A stretch of 6,373 nucleotides of DNA from Caldifarciminota bacterium (GTDB taxonomy: Bacteria; Hydrothermota; Hydrothermia; S141-80): the NCBI GenBank assembly GCA_027053375.1, contig JALUJC010000364.1:1-6373 (forward strand). The letters are read 5' to 3'. Positions 1 to 6,186 of the stretch are shown here, in pieces (position 1 is the first letter of the stretch; each line of letters opens with the position of its first letter). The notes beneath the pieces are model-generated. The model ran no database searches. It had not been told where the DNA came from and worked only from the letters and a program-made list of their open reading frames with translations. A program made the translations under genes and the position numbers.

Positions 1-90
1 GTTTGGTGGATACCATCTCAGGGGGGATTTTTTTGCTTCCTCCGCCGTCCTTTCAACCCACCCCCATATCTCCTCCGCATAATCCCTCAC
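1..90 (-). CDS. Possible partial gene of unknown function, running off the left edge
   Basis: I do not recognise this protein. Read leftwards, the frame ends at the window edge in ...AKKSPLRWYPPN and contains an acidic amphipathic stretch (RDYAEEIWGWVERTAEEAKK) that looks like a real helix. The same frame stays open rightwards to 186 and beyond, and the part just upstream (SVTIEPDPPEG, 91-123) also looks coding, so the start is uncertain. Candidates are GTG at 90, which has GAGGGA directly in front of it at poor spacing, and TTG at 174. A -10-like TACAAT lies at 113-118 on this strand without a good -35. Codons such as AGG, AGA, ATA and GGA are common here, unlike the CGC/CGG-rich neighbours, which could mean a transferred gene. 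The opposite frame is also open but gives a Pro/Leu/Arg/Cys-rich product typical of an antisense shadow. It may also be a decayed remnant or chance. Confidence 0.3.
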   Translation of the reverse strand, partial: MRDYAEEIWGWVERTAEEAKKSPLRWYPPN

Positions 91-133
91 TCCCTCAGGT
101 GGGTCAGGTTCTATTGTAACGCTACACCCTGTC

Positions 134-162
134 TTGATGCTCCCCTGCGTGCTCTGTATCCT
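134..162 (+). promoter_or_regulatory. Sigma70-like promoter of the metallophosphoesterase operon
   Basis: TTGATG at 134-139 (four of six matches to TTGACA) and TATCCT at 157-162 (four of six matches to TATAAT) are separated by exactly 17 bases. Transcription would start near 169, leaving a leader of about 18 bases that contains the ribosome binding site at 177-183. The fit of promoter, short leader and ribosome binding site supports the call; each box alone is only moderate. Confidence 0.5.
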
Positions 163-176
163 TGCCTTTGCCAAGC

Positions 177-183
177 AGGGAGG
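177..183 (+). promoter_or_regulatory. Strong ribosome binding site (AGGGAGG) of the metallophosphoesterase gene
   Basis: AGGGAGG lies 3 bases before the ATG at 187 and 6 bases before a second, adjacent ATG at 190. The 6-base spacing is the more usual one, so translation may really begin at 190; the two products differ by one methionine. Confidence 0.65.
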
Positions 184-186
184 TGC

Positions 187-1818
187 ATGATGGCCTGGCT
201 TTTTCTTTTGGGTTTGATTGGAGATCTGTGGATCCTGCCTCAGGTTCAGGTGGAACGGGACAGTGTGGTGGTGGTGTGGCAAACCGCGATCCCCTCGCGC
301 AGAGCGACCGTGTATTACGAACCGGCCGATTCCACACCTCCCACCCGGTCCTATCTGCCGGAGCGTACGGATTTTGCCTATGAGGTCTGGGACAGGAAAA
401 ACCTCCTCTCCCGGGAACATCGCCTGGTCCTGCGCGACATCCAGGCCGGGGTCCGCTACCGCTTTCAGGTTCGCAGTGTGACCGAGAAAGGCGATGTGCT
501 GTATTCCCGGGTTTATGCCTTTCAGGTGAAATCCACCGATCAGGGGCCTGCCCTGGTGCCCACCCTGGATCTGGGGCCCTATCTTTTTGTGACGGCCCCG
601 GGGACGCTCTGGGTGCGGATTCGTCCCACCCGCCCCGGACCTTTTGAACTGATCTGGGAGGAAGTGGGGAGATCCCACCGACTTCCCTTTTCTCAGGACC
701 CTGAACGAACAGACTGGATGCGGGTTCGCGCGCCCAGGGGTGTGCCCGGTGCGCCTGTCCGGTATCGGGTGTGCTGGGGCAAACAGGAGACTTCCTGCAC
801 ACCCTGGTATGCCCTCCGCAGGGTGCCTCCCCCCGGCACGGCAGAGCCCGTCACCTTTGCCATGATGGCCGACGACCGTTCGGGATACCTCCATCCCGAG
901 TCCATGGCCTGGGTGAACCGCATCAACGTGCCGGTGCTGGGTCGGGAGGTGCGCCTGGCCTTTCGCAGGGGCGCAGCGTTTCTCCTGATGCCCGGCGATC
1001 TGGTGTACGGCTATACCGAGGACACCGTGTCGGTGCGGCTTCAGTACGAGACCTTCCTGCAGGCGACGGAGCCCGTATCCGCCATGATTCCGCTTCTCCC
1101 GGGCATGGGGAACCATGATGCCACAGCGCCCATGATCGTGCTGGATCGTCGCGCCTCTGTGGATCCCCCGCCTCCCAACGCTGCGGAAAACTGGTTTGCC
1201 CGCTTTTTCATCCTTCCGGAGAACGGACCGGAGGCGGAAAAGGGTGCCCCGCCCTACCGGGAAAATGTTTATTACCTGGACTGGGGCGTGCTGCGCATTG
1301 TCCACGTCAACGTGGACTACCGGTTTGATCGGAAAGGTCGGAAGTCACCCTCCAGCCGTCTGGATGAACGTCAGGCAAAATGGCTGGAACAGGTGCTGCA
1401 GGACGCACGCTACCGGGGAAGGATCCCGCTGGTGGCTTTTCATGAACCCCTTTTCCCGGGTGGAAGTCATCTCGGGTATTCTCTGGACCGCCATCCAGAG
1501 GATCGGGACCGCTTTCTGCATCTGTTGCAGCGATTCAGGGTTCCTTTTGTCTTTGTGGGGCATGAGCACCAGTACGTTCGGCTGGAAATTCCCGGACCGC
1601 GGTTCCCGCTGGTTCAGATCATCAACGGTCGGGCGGGATCCTCCATGCACCGGGACGTGCTGGAACCTCTCCGGATCCCTTATGCGGACTGGGTGAAGGC
1701 ACGGTCTCCTGAAGAGGGTGTGGTGCTGCTGCATTATTCCCCGCCCCTTTCCTTCCAGGGGGTGTTTCTGAACCTGGCCGGGGACACCGTGGATGTGTTT
1801 CATTATGAGAGACAGTGA
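187..1818 (+). CDS. Exported metallophosphoesterase with purple-acid-phosphatase-like architecture
   Basis: A calcineurin-like phosphoesterase of 543 residues, probably a periplasmic or surface phosphatase of unknown substrate. The metal-site motifs appear in family order: ADDRSG (228-233), PGDLVY (269-274), GNHD (308-311), FHEP (418-421) and GHEHQY (458-463). The first motif has Asp-x-Arg where many family members have Asp-x-His. Purple acid phosphatases also lack that histidine and take a ligand from a tyrosine in the second motif, here Tyr274. Two beta-rich regions precede the catalytic domain (about 20-115 and 122-213); the first resembles a fibronectin type III fold, as in purple acid phosphatases. 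The N-terminus is short and hydrophobic (WLFLLGLIGDLWIL) without a basic residue, so the export signal is imperfect. The only two cysteines, 196 and 204, could form a disulfide, which fits export. It is the first gene of a tight three-gene run; the next start is 1 base past its stop. Metal type and substrate cannot be read from sequence. Confidence 0.88.
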   Translation: MMAWLFLLGLIGDLWILPQVQVERDSVVVVWQTAIPSRRATVYYEPADSTPPTRSYLPERTDFAYEVWDRKNLLSREHRLVLRDIQAGVRYRFQVRSVTEKGDVLYSRVYAFQVKSTDQGPALVPTLDLGPYLFVTAPGTLWVRIRPTRPGPFELIWEEVGRSHRLPFSQDPERTDWMRVRAPRGVPGAPVRYRVCWGKQETSCTPWYALRRVPPPGTAEPVTFAMMADDRSGYLHPESMAWVNRINVPVLGREVRLAFRRGAAFLLMPGDLVYGYTEDTVSVRLQYETFLQATEPVSAMIPLLPGMGNHDATAPMIVLDRRASVDPPPPNAAENWFARFFILPENGPEAEKGAPPYRENVYYLDWGVLRIVHVNVDYRFDRKGRKSPSSRLDERQAKWLEQVLQDARYRGRIPLVAFHEPLFPGGSHLGYSLDRHPEDRDRFLHLLQRFRVPFVFVGHEHQYVRLEIPGPRFPLVQIINGRAGSSMHRDVLEPLRIPYADWVKARSPEEGVVLLHYSPPLSFQGVFLNLAGDTVDVFHYERQ

Positions 1819-1819
1819 G

Positions 1820-3334
1820 ATGAGGATCCGAAAAATTCTGATCGCCAACCGGGGAGAGATTGCCGTTCGCCTGATCCGGACCTTTCGCCGGATGGGGATC
1901 CAGTCGGTGGCGCTGGCCGCACCGCCCGACCGGATGGCGCTGCACGCCCTTCTGGCGGATGAGGTGGCCGAACTGGAAGGCGAGACCGTGGGAGAGACCT
2001 ATCTCCACATGGAGCAGATTCTGGAGATCGCGAAACGTCACGGGGTGGATGCCATTCATCCGGGCTATGGGTTTCTCTCGGAAAACCCGGCCTTTGCCCG
2101 TGCGGTGGAGTCGGCCGGGTTGATCTTTATCGGGCCGCGCGCGGAGACCATGGAGGCCCTGGGGGATAAGGTCAAAGCCAAACAGCTTGCGCGATCTGCC
2201 GATGTCCCGGTGATCCCGGGCAGCCCGGAAGCCCTGTATACGCTGGAGGAGGTCCAGCACTGGGCGGAGAAAACCGGCTATCCCCTTCTGCTCAAAGCCT
2301 CCATGGGTGGGGGAGGAAAGGGGATGCGCCTGGTGGAGCGCCCGGAAGCGTTGCCTTCCGCCTTCCGTCTTGCCCGGGAGGAAGCCCGGAATGCCTTTGG
2401 GGATCCGGGACTGTATGTGGAGAAATATCTGAAACGTCCCCGCCATGTGGAGTTTCAGATCCTTGCCGACCAGCACGGGAATGTGCTTCATCTTTTTGAA
2501 CGGGAATGCTCCATCCAGCGCCGGCACCAGAAACTCGTGGAGGAATCGCCCTCGCCTGCACTCACCCCAGGGTTGCGGGAGGAAATGGGTGAGGCCGCCC
2601 GGCGTCTGGCGAAGGAAGTGGGCTATGTGAACGCAGGCACTGTGGAGTTTCTGCTGGCGGAGGACGGGGCTTTTTACTTTATTGAGGTCAACGCCCGCCT
2701 TCAGGTGGAGCATCCGGTCACAGAATGGATCACAGGGCTGGATCTTGTGGAGTGGCAGGTGCGCATTGCCCAAGGTGAAGCCCTGCCTTTCTCGCAGGAT
2801 ACACTGGAACCACGCGGGCATGCCGTGGAAGCCCGTATATATGCTGAAGATCCCTTTATGGGCTTTCTTCCTTCTCCAGGAATGATCCGTTTCCTTCGAG
2901 AGCCCTCGGGGCCTTTTGTCCGGGTGGACAGCGGCATCTATGCCGGCTATACCGTCCCTTCCCTCTACGATCCCCTGCTCTCCAAAATCATCGTCTGGGG
3001 ACAGAATCGAGAAGAAAGCCTTGAACGGCTGCGTATCGCGCTGGAGGAGACCTGGATCCTCGGGGTGGAAACCACCCTCCCCTTCCTGTTGAAACTGATT
3101 CAGCATCCCGCATTCCGACGGGGCGATCTGTCCACGCGTTTTCTGGAGGAGCACCCGGATCTTCAGGAGATGCACTTTTCTCAGGACAGGGAGGATCCGC
3201 TGGAGACAGTGGCGTTTACGCTTTTTACCCGTCCACAGTCCGGGGCAGTTTCCTCCAGCCAGACGGAACGGCCAGCGGGAGACGCACCCTCTCTGTGGCA
3301 CTGGGTCGCACGGCGCGAAGCCACCGGACAGTGA
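1820..3334 (+). CDS. accC: Biotin carboxylase subunit of an acyl-CoA or pyruvate carboxylase
   Basis: Uses ATP and bicarbonate to carboxylate biotin on a carrier protein, the first half-reaction of acetyl-CoA, propionyl-CoA or pyruvate carboxylase, in the cytoplasm. From the ATG at 1820 the protein has 504 residues and opens with MRIRKILIANRGEIAVR, the classic family start; upstream in-frame ATGs at 1793 and 1805 would overlap the previous gene. Domains: N-terminal (1-110), ATP-grasp (about 115-323) and C-terminal biotin carboxylase domain (about 335-442). Visible key residues are Lys117, Lys159, the GGGGKG loop (163-168), Glu276, Glu289, Asn291, Arg293, the QVEHPVTE motif (295-302) and Arg339. 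The 60 or so residues after 442 are longer than in E. coli AccC (about 450 residues in all) and end in a Trp-containing tail (SLWHWVARR). There is no AMKM-type biotinylation site, so carrier and carboxyltransferase must be encoded elsewhere. The subunit could equally serve propionyl-CoA, methylcrotonyl-CoA or pyruvate carboxylase; RIYAEDP resembles the acyl-CoA carboxylase alpha type. Confidence 0.9.
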   Translation: MRIRKILIANRGEIAVRLIRTFRRMGIQSVALAAPPDRMALHALLADEVAELEGETVGETYLHMEQILEIAKRHGVDAIHPGYGFLSENPAFARAVESAGLIFIGPRAETMEALGDKVKAKQLARSADVPVIPGSPEALYTLEEVQHWAEKTGYPLLLKASMGGGGKGMRLVERPEALPSAFRLAREEARNAFGDPGLYVEKYLKRPRHVEFQILADQHGNVLHLFERECSIQRRHQKLVEESPSPALTPGLREEMGEAARRLAKEVGYVNAGTVEFLLAEDGAFYFIEVNARLQVEHPVTEWITGLDLVEWQVRIAQGEALPFSQDTLEPRGHAVEARIYAEDPFMGFLPSPGMIRFLREPSGPFVRVDSGIYAGYTVPSLYDPLLSKIIVWGQNREESLERLRIALEETWILGVETTLPFLLKLIQHPAFRRGDLSTRFLEEHPDLQEMHFSQDREDPLETVAFTLFTRPQSGAVSSSQTERPAGDAPSLWHWVARREATGQ

Positions 3335-3336
3335 GG

Positions 3337-4218
3337 ATGCGTGTCAGCGGGTTTACCTTCCTTCAGAATGTGGTGCGAACGGGGTATCCCTTCCGGGAAA
3401 GCCTGCGGAGCCTGCTCCCCCTGGTGGATGAGCTGATCGTGGTGCTTCCACCATCGGAAGACGGAACGGAGAAGGTTGTGGAAAGCCTGGGAGATTCCCG
3501 TCTGCGCCTGCTCCGGGTCCCCGCTGTGGATCTGAAGGGTGCGACGTATTACGCCCACTACACCGATCTGGGCTATGGCGCCTGTGAAGGGGACTGGTGT
3601 GTGTACCTCCAGGCGGATGAAGTGATCCCTGAGACGTCCTACCCCGTGATCCGGGGTGCGCTGAAGCGCTTCCTGAAAGACCATCGTGTGGAGGGGATGG
3701 CGCTGCACTATCGCCACTTTTATGGAAGTCCACGCTATTTTTTTCACGGATATGGATGGTATCCCCGGGAGGTGCGCATTTTACGCAAACTTCCGGACAT
3801 CCGTGCCTGGAAGGACGCTCAGGGTTTTCGCCGGCAGGGAAGAAAACTCCGGGTGGTGCTGCTGGATGCCTGGATTCATCACTACGGATGGATGCTCCCA
3901 CCACGTCAGATGCTGCGCAAATTGTTTCAGATGCAGCATGTACGCGGTCTCAGAGAAGACCTCCCGGAACCCACGGATCCCGATCCACCGGCACGCCGGG
4001 TCTATCAGAATCCCCGGGGGTTGCAGATCTTCCATGGGCGTCATCCCCGTGTGATGGAGGCCTATTTGCAGGCCTGTTCCTGGGAGTATCACCCCGATCT
4101 CCGTCCTCCCACCCTTCGCCGGCGATTGCAGCGGATTTTCGCAGACTGGAGCGAGCGTTTGCTGGGACGCCGGCTCTTTGAGTATCAGAACTTTCAGGTG
4201 GTTGCCCGTTATCCGTAG
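3337..4218 (+). CDS. Glycosyltransferase, family 2-like
   Basis: A 293-residue protein resembling bacterial family 2 (GT-A fold) glycosyltransferases, which move a sugar from a nucleotide donor to an acceptor such as a cell-surface glycan. It starts with a Rossmann-like strand (MRVSGFTFLQN), followed by LPLVDELIVVLPPSEDGT (28-44), the usual position of the strand and loop that bind the nucleotide. DWCVYLQADEV (86-96) matches the family's DWxxYLQADE motif, with Asp94/Glu95 in the place of the DxD metal ligand. HHYGW (181-185) is a further recurrent motif. The C-terminal third is basic and has no clear membrane segment, so the enzyme is probably cytoplasmic or membrane-associated. The ATG at 3337 was chosen because it lies 2 bases after the carboxylase stop and gives the family N-terminus; an in-frame ATG at 3295 would add 14 residues (TARSHRTVR-like) unlike the family. 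No separate ribosome binding site is evident, so coupling to the upstream gene is likely. Sugar and acceptor are unknown. Confidence 0.78.
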   Translation: MRVSGFTFLQNVVRTGYPFRESLRSLLPLVDELIVVLPPSEDGTEKVVESLGDSRLRLLRVPAVDLKGATYYAHYTDLGYGACEGDWCVYLQADEVIPETSYPVIRGALKRFLKDHRVEGMALHYRHFYGSPRYFFHGYGWYPREVRILRKLPDIRAWKDAQGFRRQGRKLRVVLLDAWIHHYGWMLPPRQMLRKLFQMQHVRGLREDLPEPTDPDPPARRVYQNPRGLQIFHGRHPRVMEAYLQACSWEYHPDLRPPTLRRRLQRIFADWSERLLGRRLFEYQNFQVVARYP

Positions 4219-4227
4219 CCTTTTCCC

Positions 4228-4665
4228 TCAGGTCTCCTCCCCCTCCGCCACCCATTCCACAAAAGAGAGTCCCGGGCTGAAGCGTTCCAGATACCCCCGT
4301 TCCCCGGATACGATCCATCGGCAGCCGGACTCCGAAAGCAGCACCTCGCCGAGGCGCCCTTCCCGGATCTCCATTTCGGGGTTCAGTGCACGGATTTCCT
4401 CACGCTTTTTGAGCTGATCCAGCACATCCTGTGCCATGTGAAGGTAGCCCCGTTCCAGTTCCTGCCGCACAGCGTCCAGGGACCCCCGCCCCAGCCATCC
4501 CTGGTCCAGAATCCGGCTCAGCAGGTAATCCACCCACGCTTCATCCACAAAAAACCAGATGCGGATGGGACGTTCCGGTTCCTCCTGGTGGGCGCGCAAC
4601 AGCGCGTCCAGCCCGCGTTGTTGATGGTACACCGACGTCAGCACCAGGGTCAGCGGCGCCTTCAT
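4228..4665 (-). CDS. Small universal stress protein (UspA)-like protein
   Basis: A 145-residue cytoplasmic protein with the order of strands and helices of a UspA domain: strand LTLVLTS (5-11), helix 16-28, strand IRIWFFVDEAW (34-44), long helix 62-91, strand NPEMEIREGRLGEVLL (95-110, compare the usual VxxGxxxxxIL segment), strand RWIVSGERG (116-124) and a final VEWVAEGE. The match is to pattern, not to close sequence. Two ATP-site features are degraded: the Asp normally ending strand 1 is missing (VLTS) and the G-x2-G-x9-G(S/T) loop reads G121-x2-G124-x9-Ser134. It therefore probably does not bind ATP in the usual way. The start overlaps the transporter stop as ATGA and is preceded by a good ribosome binding site, so the two proteins are co-expressed. 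A regulatory role on the transporter is an inference. Much longer in-frame versions reaching to 4884 run antisense through the transporter gene and were not used. Confidence 0.62.
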   Translation of the reverse strand: MKAPLTLVLTSVYHQQRGLDALLRAHQEEPERPIRIWFFVDEAWVDYLLSRILDQGWLGRGSLDAVRQELERGYLHMAQDVLDQLKKREEIRALNPEMEIREGRLGEVLLSESGCRWIVSGERGYLERFSPGLSFVEWVAEGEET

Positions 4666-6083
4666 GGATGAACCTCCAGTCCCAGATGGGGCCAGATCAA
4701 AAACACCGAGACCAGAAACAGCACGAAACTCCACAGTTTCAGCACCAGCCCCTCGCGCAGAATCTGCATGGGGCGAAGGTATCCGCTTCCCAGAATGATG
4801 GCAAGGGCGGGCGTGCTCACAGGAAGCAGGAAGGCCAGACCGGCGGGTACCGCCACCGACAGGGTCACCCAGCGGGGGTCCCACATCCTGTGCTGCGCCA
4901 GCGCCAGCGCCATGGGCATCAGCACCGCCACCGCTGCGGCGTTGCTCATCATCTCCGTGAGCACCATGGCCAGGCCAATCAGCAGAATCGGCAGAAAGGC
5001 TTCGGGAAGAGGAAGACGAAACAGGGTACGCACCAGATAACTGGCAGTTCCCGTTTGTTCCAGGGCCGCACTCAGGGAGATGGCGCTTCCGTAGAGGATA
5101 AAGATGCCCCAGTTGACGTCCTCCTCCACTTCAACCCAGCGTGCCACCCCGGTCAGAAAGGCAAGCAGGACCCCCAGGAAAGCCACCGTGTCCAGTCCCC
5201 ACCGGTCTCCCACCGTGATCCACAGGAAAATCGTACAGAGGAGAATGGCGCCGGTGACCTGTTCTCGCAGGGTGGGTGGCCCCAGTTCCTGCTTGCGTCG
5301 GTGAAGATAGCTGTGCGCCCGCTTCATGGCCTCCCGCGTCAACGTGGGGAACCGCCGGATCAGCAGGATGCTCCCCACCAACAGGAGCATCAGTGCCGAT
5401 GGGGTGGCCCATACCGCCCATGAAAGAAACCCGATGGAGGTCCCCGTGCTCTTTTCCAGAATCCCCAGTGCCAGGGGGGCCCGTGCGCCCCCTAACAGCG
5501 TAGCCGTTCCCCCGATGACCGCTCCCCACGCCAGCGCAAGGAGCAACCGTCCTGCCAGGGGATGCCCCGGGGGAAGTTCCATGGCATGGATCAGGGTGAG
5601 CACAATCGGGAAAAGCATCACCACCACCGCATGCTCACTCATCAGGAAGGAAAGGATCCCGGACAACCAGAACAGGGCAAGCACAAGACGCCGCGGACGA
5701 ACCCCGATGCGATCCAGCACCGCCAGTGCAACCCGAACACTCAACCCGCTGCGCATCACCGGGCTGGTCAGGATGAAAGCCCCCAGAATAAAGAATACTG
5801 CGTGATTTCCAAAATACGCATAGGTCGCTTCCCGGGTCATCACACCCGTGATTGGAAGCAGAAACAGCACCACCAGCCCGGTCACCGCCAGGGGAAGCGT
5901 ATAGGTTCCCCAGAGAAAAGCCGCCACCGCAAACACCGCAAGGGTGCGCACCTGGAGAGGGGTGGCACCGGGCCAGGGAAACATGCGCGTGCCCGCATAC
6001 ACCCCGGCTGCCGCCAGAAGCCACGTCCAGCGCCACCGTGGGGTTCGAGAGCGTCGATACAGCAGTTTCAGCGCCTGAAGCAT
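4662..6083 (-). CDS. DASS/SLC13-type anion transporter of the ion transporter superfamily
   Basis: A 473-residue inner-membrane protein with roughly 11-14 hydrophobic segments and an internal repeat of the divalent anion:sodium symporter type, normally importing dicarboxylates, citrate, sulfate or related anions with sodium. The halves align to family landmarks: LSFLMSEHAVVVMLFPI (144-160) at the first SNT position, AVIGGTATLLGGARAP (188-203) at the IGGxxTLIGTPPN position, MVLTEMMSNAAAVAVLMPMA (373-392) at the second SNT position and LPVSTPALAIILGSGYL (420-436) at the LPVATPPNAIVFGSG position. The first SNT is replaced by SEH, the second by SNA, and both Pro-Asn pairs are absent (ARAP, PALA). 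The fold call is firm, but substrate and coupling ion may differ from known members. A basic loop (about 243-273) separates the two halves. The start at 6083 follows a promoter-like element by 8 bases and has no ribosome binding site, so the mRNA may be leaderless. The USP-like gene follows in the same operon. Confidence 0.85.
   Translation of the reverse strand: MLQALKLLYRRSRTPRWRWTWLLAAAGVYAGTRMFPWPGATPLQVRTLAVFAVAAFLWGTYTLPLAVTGLVVLFLLPITGVMTREATYAYFGNHAVFFILGAFILTSPVMRSGLSVRVALAVLDRIGVRPRRLVLALFWLSGILSFLMSEHAVVVMLFPIVLTLIHAMELPPGHPLAGRLLLALAWGAVIGGTATLLGGARAPLALGILEKSTGTSIGFLSWAVWATPSALMLLLVGSILLIRRFPTLTREAMKRAHSYLHRRKQELGPPTLREQVTGAILLCTIFLWITVGDRWGLDTVAFLGVLLAFLTGVARWVEVEEDVNWGIFILYGSAISLSAALEQTGTASYLVRTLFRLPLPEAFLPILLIGLAMVLTEMMSNAAAVAVLMPMALALAQHRMWDPRWVTLSVAVPAGLAFLLPVSTPALAIILGSGYLRPMQILREGLVLKLWSFVLFLVSVFLIWPHLGLEVHP
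4672..4677 (-). promoter_or_regulatory. Ribosome binding site (GGAGGT) that fixes the start of the USP-like gene
   Basis: GGAGGT on the minus strand lies 6 bases before the ATG at 4665, inside the last codons of the transporter gene. It supports the 145-residue version of the downstream protein. Confidence 0.65.
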
Positions 6084-6091
6084 CCGCGGAA

Positions 6092-6120
6092 AAGGTACAT
6101 GTTCCGCCCCGTTTCTTCAA
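6092..6120 (-). promoter_or_regulatory. Sigma70-like promoter of the transporter operon, apparently leaderless
   Basis: On the minus strand TTGAAG (6120-6115) and TACCTT (6097-6092) are separated by exactly 17 bases. The -10 ends 8 bases before the ATG at 6083, so transcription would begin at or within a base or two of the start codon. There is no Shine-Dalgarno sequence in front of this ATG, which agrees with a leaderless message. Confidence 0.5.
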
Positions 6121-6174
6121 GGGGATTTCTGGATTTCCGACAATCAGGTAAAAAACCGTTCGTCGGGCATGGGG

Positions 6175-6180
6175 TATACT
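6175..6180 (+). promoter_or_regulatory. -10 element of the M1 peptidase gene, apparently leaderless
   Basis: TATACT matches TATAAT at five of six positions and ends 6 bases before the ATG at 6187, so the expected transcription start is the start codon itself. No Shine-Dalgarno sequence is present at normal spacing (GGGG at 6171-6174 is 12 bases away). No convincing -35 is seen 16-18 bases upstream; the sequence there is A-rich (6148-6155), so the element may rely on an activator or on upstream contacts. Confidence 0.42.
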
Positions 6181-6186
6181 CCGCAC

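Noticed and set aside
28..34. Run of seven T after a G-run, considered as a plus-strand terminator
   Set aside because: No stem of useful length precedes it; only a 3-4 bp pairing could be drawn.
1793..1819. Upstream in-frame starts (1793, 1805) for the biotin carboxylase
   Set aside because: They overlap the end of the phosphatase gene and add residues not found in the family, whose members begin with the RKILIANRGEIA strand.
1622..3301. A 559-codon open frame on the minus strand, opposite the biotin carboxylase gene
   Set aside because: The plus-strand product has full-length family motifs; the minus-strand product is rich in His, Pro, Gly, Arg and Gln with no recognisable domain, as expected of an antisense shadow in GC-rich DNA.
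4228..4884. Longer 218-residue version of the USP-like protein
   Set aside because: The extra 73 residues lie inside the transporter coding region in another frame and look like shadow sequence; the ATG at 4665 has a good ribosome binding site and an ATGA overlap.
4431..5423. A 330-codon plus-strand open frame opposite the transporter and the USP-like gene
   Set aside because: Low-complexity His/Gln/Arg/Pro-rich translation with no hydrophobic core; the opposite strand encodes a clear membrane transporter.
6137..6166. Inverted repeat CCGAC-N20-GTCGG in the divergent spacer, a possible operator
   Set aside because: Five-base arms with a 20-base gap are easily found by chance in GC-rich DNA, and no second copy was seen.
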